Below, in pieces: positions 56,401-64,000 of a stretch of DNA of 64,000 bases; position 1 is the first letter of the stretch; every line of letters starts with the position of its first letter. Both the position numbers and the translations under genes were made by a program. This stretch comes from Saccopteryx bilineata. Taxonomy: Eukaryota; Chordata; Mammalia; Chiroptera; Emballonuridae. The stretch covers positions 26,194,875 through 26,258,874 of the forward strand of contig NC_089495.1 of NCBI RefSeq assembly GCF_036850765.1, given 5' to 3'. A model generated the notes under the pieces. It did not search any database. It was not told the origin of the DNA and worked only from the letters and a program-made list of their open reading frames with translations.

Positions 56401-57475
56401 TAAAGCTACTAATAACAACAGATGTTATGCCTAGGAATTCAGAATAGTTTACTATCAAAGGAACCTATACTAGAAAGCTTTAGCCTAATATTACTTTATT
56501 GCTTTCCTATGTGTTTGTGGGCTCTATAGTGATCATTTCTTTCTCTCATTTGAAGTGCTACAGGGTAATTATTGTTCTTAACAAGTTAATACTTGATTCT
56601 ATTCTGCCTTGCATTATTCTTTAATTATTTGCTTGTGTGTATAGCTCTTGTCTGTCTAGACCCAAGGGTAGGGACCATGTCTTCTGCTTTTTGTATTTAC
56701 TGCAGTAATGGGCAGTGTGGAGCACATAGAATGTGTTTAGTACACATCCAGATTTATATGTAGGATGCAAGTGAGTAAAAAGGTCTCTGTCAATATAACC
56801 CATTCAAGTTTTCTCAGTTAGGCACCGAAAGTAGCCATAAATGCAAATCATATTATTTTTCATTTATAGGTGATGTAATTAAGGTAAAAAAAAATTAAGT
56901 GGCACAATAAGTATATTATTAATTAAATAGTTAAATCAGATATCTCTTAAATTCTTATATGCCAAGCACAATTGAATCATAAAAGACATCTTTTCAAACT
57001 ATTCTTGTAAAAAGATGTTAAGATTTACTTTAATGTATAAATTTAGAATTCTTGGATGATTAAATTTAAGTGCCTGGAAGACACTTGGAAAAATATGGCT
57101 AAAGTTTGAGAAAGAGATTACTGTAGATTGGTAATTAAGCAATTTGAAGATGGGGACCATAAGACCCACAACATATATTAGGTAATTCTTTGTATGGCAA
57201 TTATTTTTTTTATGTGCATAGATTATTATAATGATGCATATAATTATTTAAAGAAATCATTTTATAATCAGTAGCTTATGATGATCCTTAGACTTTAAAT
57301 GATTTATTTTGAAACATTTAAGAATGCTTTTACAGTATCTGTATAGCCTTTAAGAAACCATTCTACTTAACTCAGAGACCTAAGAACTTGAGTTAAAAAT
57401 ACACTCTATAGTGGTGCACTATTATAAGGAATTGTAACTCTGCATATTAAATTTAATATTTGGAAGAAGTGGCTA
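56401..57475. other. Unassigned AT-rich stretch
   Basis: No gene. Very AT-rich, no clear repeat. Confidence 0.45.
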
Positions 57476-57479
57476 TATG

Positions 57480-58365
57480 CCTGGTATATTTTATTCAATC
57501 AGTAAACATTTATTTGGCATCCTCTGTGCTACATGTATTATGCCATGTACTAAGAACACATTAAAAATTCTCAACTACCAAGAAGTTGACAATTTAGAAA
57601 AGAGACAAGCAAATAAATAAATTCTTACCGTATAAATATTTCTGATATTGTAGATAGAAGTCCAGAGGCACTATGACTTAATGAGAAATGAGGGCTTTGT
57701 GTTTAGGCAGATGTGAGTGTGATATCTGGTTTGACCTCTTTCTGAGTTGTGTCAATTTGGGCAACATAGTTAACTTCTCAGGGGCTCAATTTTAAATCTG
57801 TGAAATAAAACTGCCATCAGAGCTTTTGGGATATCATAGAGATATATATTGCCTAATATAGAATGGATAGATTGACTGATGATTGCTTTTGTGCAAATGA
57901 AGCAATGATGAAGGTGGGCCAAAGCACTATAGGGACATCGAGGAAGAAGCCCTCACCTCGGATTAGGAAGATTAAGAAAGACTTCATAGATCAAGTGAGG
58001 GTCAACTGTGGCAGGCCATACAGACCCAAAGAAACATATCTACGTGACTAGAAATAGATTCAAAGTGGCTGGAATGAAGTTAACTCTAAGTTTATTTCAT
58101 TACTGATTTAAAAGCAGGCTTCTAAAAAGAGGCTTACATATATGTAATCTTTTTTCTTCCTCAAATAATTGAAAAATTGTGTTAGAGAGTCTTAACAAGA
58201 AATGTTATTTAGAGGTTAAAAGTATGTTAGAAATAGACCCACCTCCTCACTATACTGAGAATATCAAGGCTGGGAGTGGGCAAGGGTCATGCCTAGGGTC
58301 ATACCAGTTAGGAAGAGACTGAGCTGGAATTTGAACATAAGAATCCTAACTTAACCTACTGTTAA
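57480..58365 (+). repeat. Ancient repeat and MIR pieces
   Basis: 57480-57630 is an old repeat (CAATCAGTAAACATTTATTT). 57650-57810 is MIR-like. 58205-58365 is MIR-like (ACTGAGCTGGAATTTGAACA). The 62-codon frame at 57863-58051 is basic but has no recognised domain. Confidence 0.5.
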
Positions 58366-58455
58366 GCATGGGATCATAGACATGACCCCATGGCTGCTGG
58401 CTTGAGCCCAAAGGTCGCTGGCTTGCAGCCCAAGATCGCCTCCCACACCAGCCTG
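58366..58455 (+). mobile_element. Fragment of the long reiterated SINE
   Basis: Only the middle part of the long SINE type is present (GCATGGGATCATAGACATGA, then a GGCTTGAGCCCAAAGGTCGC unit). No head, tail or TSD. Confidence 0.85.
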
Positions 58456-58499
58456 CCTCCGATAATAAGAAAGTGGTGCTTATTAGCACATTTAGATTA

Positions 58500-58690
58500 T
58501 TATTGAAACAGCATGTCAACTAACTTCACATTTCTTTAACATTTTGAACTATTTAAAACTTTCACATCTGCTATATAATTTGATTCTCACAATAGCTTGT
58601 GAAGTATTTATGAAGTAATTTCATTTGAAAAATAAAACAGAGATAACACCACAAATTAGGGCAGGCCTCAAAGTTTAAAGATAATATGTC
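58500..58690 (+). repeat. MIR remnant
   Basis: TAATTTGATTCTCACAATAG followed by a TGAAAAATAAAACAGAGATA stretch fits a MIR. Confidence 0.6.
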
Positions 58691-58740
58691 CAATCAGGCA
58701 GATGGCGAAAATGTTGTTCACCCTTCTCTAGTATTGTCTT

Positions 58741-59515
58741 TTTTTTTATAAATAAATTTTTATTAATGTTAATGGGGTGACATCAATAAATCAGGGTACA
58801 TATATTCAAAGAAAACATGTCCAGGTTATCTTGTCATTCAATTATGTTGCATACCCATCACCCAAAGTCAGATTGTCCTCTGTCACCCCCATCTAGTTTT
58901 CTTTGTGCTCCTCCCCCTCCCCCTTCCCCTCTCCCTCCTTCCCTCTCACACCCCCCTCCCCCCCACCCTCGGTAACCACCACACTCTTGTCCATGTCTCT
59001 TAGTCTCGTTTTTATGTCCCACCAATGTATGGAATCATGTAGTTCTTGTTTTTTTCTGATTTACTTATTCCACTCTGTATAATGTTATCAAGATCCCACC
59101 ATTTGTTGTAAATGATCCGATGTCATCATTTCTTATGGCTGAGTAGTATTCCATAGTGTATATGTGTCACATCTTCTTTATCCACTCTTATATTGAAGGG
59201 TTTTTTTGGTTGTTTCCATGTCTTGGCCACTGTGAACAATGCTGCAATGAACATGGGGCTACATGTGCCTTTTCGTATCAATGTTTCTGAGTTTTTGGGG
59301 TATATACCCAGTAGAGGGATTGCTGGGTCATAAGGTAGTTCTATTTTCAGTTTTTTGAGGAACCACCATACTTTCTTCCATAATGGTTGTACTACTTTAC
59401 ATTCCCACCGACCCACAATGGAGAAAAGAAAGCCTCTTCAACAAATGGGAGAAAACTGGAAAGCCACATGCAAAAGAATGAAACTCGACTACAGCTACTA
59501 CAGCTTGTCCCCTTG
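58741..59515 (-). mobile_element. 5'-truncated, 5'-inverted L1 insertion
   Basis: 58741-59409 is the reverse complement of an L1 3' end, including the ORF2 C terminus in a 96-codon minus frame (59126-59416: YDPAIPLLGIYPKNSETL, FIAALFTVAKTWKQPK). 59410-59495 switches to plus-strand L1 ORF2 sequence (AAGCCTCTTCAACAAATGG, then AGCCACATGCAAAAGAATGA). The whole is flanked by a 12-bp TSD with one mismatch, TAGTATTGTCTT (58729-58740) and TAGTTTTGTCTT (59516-59527). One insertion with a 5' inversion explains all of this. Confidence 0.93.
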
Positions 59516-59527
59516 TAGTTTTGTCTT

Positions 59528-60257
59528 CTAGGCCGGAGATAGGAGAAGATATGGTAGAGAGCCTTGTGGATTAGGTCCACAAACATTTTAGATTTCTTGA
59601 AAACATCACAATTTTAATGTTGACTGTATTAAGTAAAGGTTCACAAATTACACATAGTATAACATCAATATGTAGGAAAAATATACTTTCTTTATTTTGC
59701 TTAGTCAGATCTTTCCTGATACCACACTGCTGTTGAATGGGGACAAAAGTGAGTTTTGGCCCAATCCTGTCTAATACTTGGTCCACACTAATCTTTAAAA
59801 TAAATATTTTCTCTCAGTTCCCTGTGCCCCTCACAGTGAGAGAGTACCTAAGAATATGGGAGAAACATATGGTTTACACAAACATGGGCTAGACCAAGAG
59901 GCTTGGGTCCTGTGAGAAGCAGGCTCCCTGTCTGCCGGATGCTTTTTGCCCTGCTGAGATTCATGGTCAGAGTCCATGATTGGTGTAAGTCACAACCTGG
60001 TTGATCACTCATGGCTTGGTTAGATCAGGGTGCATGGGGAAGGGACTCCTGGTTGTCCAGACCTCAACTTGGCTCTGATCTGGTTATAATTGTCATCAGT
60101 TCCAGCCCGTAGTAGATTGCAACAATAGTTTCAGCTTCTCTCTCCTTCTTTTGTTCTTGTCCCTTGCCATGGACTCTGCTGTTGTTTTCACTACAGAGGT
60201 GGAGTCTACTCCCCAGGCCCTCCCATTTCTGCCCTAAGTCTGCTCTGGTTTTGTAAC
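59528..60257. other. Unassigned stretch
   Basis: No gene or named repeat. May be part of an old LTR, but I cannot support it. Confidence 0.35.
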
Positions 60258-60269
60258 TTGGGTTGGATA

Positions 60270-60735
60270 TATATTTTTTTTTGACAGAGACAGAGAGAGT
60301 CAGAGAGAGGGACAGATAGAGAGGGACAGACAGTTAGGAAGGGAAAGAGATGAGAAGCATCAGTTCTTCATTGCGGCATCTCAGTTGTTGGTTGATTGCT
60401 TGTTCATTGATTGCTTTCTTGAATGTGCCCTGACTGGGGGGCTACAGCAGAGCGAGTGACCCCTTGCTCAAGCCAGCAACCCTGGGTTAAAACCAGTGAC
60501 CTTGGGCTCAAGCCAGCGATCTTGGGCTGCAAGCCAGTGACCTTTGGGCTCAAGCCAGCAGCCATGGGGTCATGTCTATGATCCCACGCTCAAGCCAGTG
60601 ACCTGGCATTCAAGCTGGCGACTCCATGCTCAAGCCAGATGAGCCCATGCTCAAGCTAGCAACCTCGGGATTTGAAACCTGGTTCCTCTGCATCCCAGTT
60701 CGATGTTCTGTCCACTGCGCCACTGCCTGGTCAGG
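60270..60735 (-). mobile_element. Long SINE with expanded internal reiterations, minus strand
   Basis: Perfect 12-bp TSD TTGGGTTGGATA at 60258-60269 and 60736-60747. The body holds about ten tandem, varied copies of a unit like CAAGCCAGCGACCTTGGGCT (about 60460-60670), more than in the copy at 26695-27015. Confidence 0.95.
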
Positions 60736-60747
60736 TTGGGTTGGATA

Positions 60748-61300
60748 CTTTTAAATGCATTTTTTTTCCATTTCAAAATAAGGCCATGTTCTGGTGTGTC
60801 CCTGTTCCCGCCTTGAGAACATGCCTGCTGGAAGATGAGAGACTCACGGAACAGAGCTGAGACAGTTAATCAGCCCATCCCAGCCTGGATCAGCAGTGGT
60901 CAGCTCACCGCAGAAATCTTAGTGAGTACAGCTCAAATCAGAGACTAACTGAGCCCCATATTCATGAGTTTTTCTGAGCACTTCTAGGAAATCCATCAAA
61001 CTCAAGGAGGGGGTTGTAGAAAGTGATAATTTATAGCCAGTCAGTTGTAAGTACAAGTAATAACCTGGATTTGCTATTGGCTTCCTGCATTGGAGAGGGT
61101 CATTGGAATCTCCAATTTGGAGTCAGTTGTTCAGAACCATAGGTAGCAAACTGGACTCATAACTGGCATCTAAAGTGGAGGGCAATCTTGTGGCTTGAGC
61201 CCTTTACCTGTGGAATCTGATTCTATCTTCAGTTAGATAGTGTCAAGGATTGATTTGAATTATTGGACACCTTACTGGTGTCCAGGAATTGCTTGTTAGT
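60748..61300 (+). mobile_element. Old MaLR/ERV LTR sequence
   Basis: 60765-60960 resembles an MLT1-type LTR (GAACATGCCTGCTGGAAGAT and a TGAGCCCCATATTCATGAGT stretch). 60961-61300 resembles a second old LTR (GATAGTGTCAAGGATTGATT, then ACACCTTACTGGTGTCCAGG). Names are uncertain. Confidence 0.5.
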
Positions 61301-61310
61301 GCTTGGAAGC

Positions 61311-61374
61311 TGGCACACACATACACAGACACACACACACAGACACACATACACACACACATACACACACACGC
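61311..61374. repeat. (CA)n microsatellite
   Basis: Mostly CA dinucleotides with ACAT and AGAC interruptions. Confidence 0.95.
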
Positions 61375-61375
61375 T

Positions 61376-62140
61376 AGAGTTGGATCTAGGAAATCCTACA
61401 TACTATCTACATCTTGGACAGAAAAACAAATAGTTTTTCAAAATATGACACCCATTACAAATGTCAGTGATTTTTCTCCTCCTCACAGTGACTGCTTCTA
61501 CTCATTCTTTCTGTCATCTGTTTCCTTGAGGTGTGCTGGGGGAGGGGAGGCAAAGCTGGGGGCTCCGCTCTGGTTTTGTGAATATGGTGGTAGGTGGAGA
61601 ATCAAAAATGTTCATTTCTCTCAACTGTTGCCAGTTTTTCACTAGACTCTTCAATATTTATCACATCTCTCTAGTAAGAGAACTAGTAGAATTAATTTCC
61701 TCTTGAAACCCTATCTTTATGGTCAATAAAAATAACATATCTCTTATCTCATGTTTTTGACTCTATTTAGGTCAGACAGACCAAGAATGGGGGCAGTGTG
61801 TTGTCACAGTTAAAGGGTGAGCTGAAAGCCCTGCATTAAGTTGCCTGGGCCCCCATTCCTGACCTTGCCTAGGAAGGTGGGCATGGGAAACTTATTAGCC
61901 TTTCCATATCTCTCCCTCATGTGTATAATGTGTGTGTGATATCCAAACCAACCTCGCACATTCATTCTGATGATCACAGCAGCAACCCATCAAATGTATT
62001 TAGAACCAGGTCTGGTATCTAGTTAACAAAAATAATATAGCTTTTGAGAGCAGTGTCTGTCATGTCATGTAATTATCCAATACTGTATGGATATTTACTC
62101 TGGCTATTATTATTTTAACTTAAAAACAAAGACACTGTTT
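61376..62140. other. Unassigned stretch
   Basis: No gene. The 118-codon frame at 61289-61645 is built partly on the CA repeat and is rejected. Confidence 0.45.
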
Positions 62141-62147
62141 TCTGCTT

Positions 62148-62491
62148 GTTTGTTTTTGTATTTTTCAGAAGTGAGAGGAGGGGAGGCAGAGAGACAGACT
62201 CCCACATGAGGCCGACAGGGATCTACCCGGTAAGCCCACTAGGGGGCGATGTTCTACCCATCTGGGGCTTTGCTCCATTGCAACTGGAGCCATTCTCAGT
62301 GCCTGGACCAACTTTGCTCAAATGGAGCCTTGACTGTGGGAGGGGAAGGGAGAGAGAGAGAGAAAGAAAGAAAGGAAAGAGTGGAGTAGAAAGGCAGATA
62401 GGTGCTTCTCTTGTCTGCCTTGGCCAGGAATCGAACCCAGGACTACCACACGCTGGGCTGACACTCTACCACTGAGTCAACCGGCCAGGGC
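62148..62491 (-). mobile_element. Long tRNA-derived SINE, minus strand
   Basis: Same long form as 16603-16992, moderately diverged, with head (GCCCTGGCCGGTTGACTCAG on the reverse strand) and tail intact. Possible short TSD GACACT. Confidence 0.9.
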
Positions 62492-62498
62492 TGACACT

Positions 62499-62682
62499 AA
62501 TTTTTTTCTTTTATTAATTTTTTAGAGAAGAGAGAGAGTGAGAGAGAGAGAGAGAGAAGGGGGAGGGAGGAGCAGGAAGCATCAACTCCCACATGTGCCC
62601 TGACCAGGCAAGCCCAGGGTTTTGAATCCACGACCTCAGTGTTCCAGGTCAACGCTTTATCCACTGCACCACCACAGGTCAT
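62499..62682 (-). mobile_element. tRNA-derived SINE (short type), minus strand
   Basis: GA-rich complement of the CT tract at 62526-62575, B-box and head at 62625-62682. It lies between two long SINEs of the same orientation. Confidence 0.9.
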
Positions 62683-62695
62683 CATACTGGTTTTT

Positions 62696-63092
62696 TGTTT
62701 GTTTGTTTGCTTGTTTGTATTTTTCTGAAGCTGGAAACGGGGAGAGACAGTCAGACAGACTCCCGCATGCGCCCGACCGGGATCCACCCAGCACGCCCAC
62801 CAGGGGCGATGCTCTGCCCACCAGGGGGCGATGCTCTGCCCCTCCGGGGCGTCGCTCTGCCGAGACCAGAGCTACTCTAGAGCCTGGGGCAGAGGCCAAG
62901 GAGCCATCCCCAGAGCCCGGGCCATCTTTGCTCCAATGGAGCCTTGGCTGCGGGAGGGGAAGAGAGAGACAGAGAGGAAGGGGGGGTGGAGAAGCAAATG
63001 GGCGCTTCTCCTATGTGCCCTGGCCGGGAATCGAACCCGGGTCCCCTGCACGCCAGGCCGATGCTCTACCGCTGAGCCAACCGGCCAGGGCC
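62696..63092 (-). mobile_element. Long tRNA-derived SINE, minus strand, little diverged
   Basis: Perfect 13-bp TSD CATACTGGTTTTT at 62683-62695 and 63093-63105. The head has perfect-looking A and B boxes (reverse of GGGAATCGAACCCGGG). Its low divergence suggests a recent insertion. Frames of up to 166 codons across it are artefacts. Confidence 0.96.
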
Positions 63093-63105
63093 CATACTGG
63101 TTTTT

Positions 63106-64000
63106 ATAAACCAAGGAAATAGTCCCTGCTCCTGACCTGAGGTACATAAAAATATTCCTTGCCCAAGAGTCCTCTTCCTAGACTAAAGAATGGAGGATGT
63201 GTGGGTTCTTTCTTCTACTTTCTAGAGCTTTGTTCTCCTTAGTGGAACAGCCCATATAGTGTACTTGTTTGCGATTGATGTTCAATAACTGTTGAATAAA
63301 TGAACAAATAGTCTATTCCATAGTTTTTTACTTTTTCTTTTATTCAAGGACTTAGAACTATCTAGCTTGTAAAATATTGCATGAAACTGCTTTATCAACA
63401 CTTAGAATACCATTGCATACTGACTTGAGACTCCTGTAAGGCAGAGGCAGGAAGGTGGCTGGTAAGTTTATTATACAAACGCTGTCTTTTGCAGAGCATA
63501 TGGGAAATGTCAAGCGTATTTGAATTCACTTAACCTGCAAAGTTTATTTGTTCATCTTGTCTATTTCTTTCTCCTTTCTCCCTGCCTGAAAATAGTATTT
63601 CTCATAGTTAGACAGAGCAGGCTCACCAATGGATGCCATTTATATATCTAAGTGAGAATTGATCTAATTTCTCATCATTTCATGAAAAGTCAATGTGGAG
63701 AGTGTCAGGATAATGTGATTATGCTAGGAGGCCAGGAACCAGGTAAAACAAGAAGAAGAAGGGATGTCTGAGCAGTTCCAGACCTGTCTCAGTGTGTCTG
63801 GAGAGGGAGAGCTCAAAGAGACATCAATTCCATCTCTGTCTCCCAGGGTCTGTTCCGTCTCTGTTGCCATAGCACACAGCACATTTTTAAAGGAATACTT
63901 TAATGTTTTTGGCTGGGCCAGAAGATAGGAAGACTAATGCAGAGATTAAAAAAGGAGGACATTTCTAGTTTGATTTAGAAAGCATAGCATTCCAAGCCAT
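63106..64000. other. Mostly unassigned right edge
   Basis: 63165-63310 has a MIR/L2-like 3' end (TTCAATAACTGTTGAATAAA). The rest shows no gene or clear repeat. Confidence 0.4.

Noticed and set aside
61289..61645. 118-codon plus-strand frame
   Set aside because: It starts in a CA microsatellite and has no features beyond the repeat.
62622..63122. 166-codon plus-strand open frame
   Set aside because: It reads antisense through two SINEs and is not a gene.
1..64000. Helitron or bacterial/viral gene cluster
   Set aside because: No Helitron-like ends were noticed, and gene density, repeats and TSDs are those of a vertebrate genome.

Overview
The window looks like a gene-poor stretch of a bat (Chiroptera) nuclear genome. 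No intact protein-coding gene, rRNA or true tRNA gene could be supported. The host inference rests on many copies of tRNA-derived SINEs of the VES/Rhin type known from bats, several distinct hAT and Tc1/mariner/Tigger DNA transposons with intact target-site duplications (TSDs), and bat-like L1 3' ends. I saw no Helitron-like ends, so a vespertilionid source is weakly disfavoured. The bat family is not resolved.

Layout. 1-1335: old L1, an old LTR and a SINE. 1336-3780: mostly single-copy sequence with a candidate conserved block. 3791-4257: hAT element with a perfect 8-bp TSD. 5089-7804: a near full-length but dead Tigger transposon, interrupted by an L1. 8030-9080: ancient repeat. 9090-11889: a rearranged cluster of five LTR pieces in both orientations. 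12775-14000: remnant of an ERV-L pol gene on the minus strand. 14700-15110: a conserved-looking block with a weak exon candidate. 15635-20303: two arms of a near-identical 140-bp inverted repeat, with SINE and MIR copies between them. 20380-21055: MLT1-type LTR. 21056-31990: unassigned sequence with SINEs, MIRs, a solo LTR (27300-27889) and ancient repeats. 32011-32554: inverted duplication carrying a SINE head. 34925-36025: ancient repeat broken by a SINE and an L1. 37055-37700: minus-strand RPL17 processed pseudogene. 40806-41129: short TIR transposon.

44131-47326 holds a dense set of DNA transposons: a 452-bp hAT, a 499-bp Tigger-type MITE with a 127-bp palindromic hAT MITE nested in it, a mariner-type MITE inside a MIR, and another hAT. 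51796-54130 is old L1. 58741-59515 is an L1 insertion whose 5' end is inverted. 60270-63092 holds four SINEs and old LTR sequence. The rest is unassigned intergenic or intronic DNA.

Nothing here acts as a gene system. The biology is that of successive transposon waves, which can be ordered by nesting: MIR and other mammal-wide repeats first, then Tigger/mariner elements, hAT elements, L1 and SINEs. No new molecular system was found. The most unusual structures are the two inverted duplications, the mixed-orientation LTR cluster and the nested palindromic hAT element.
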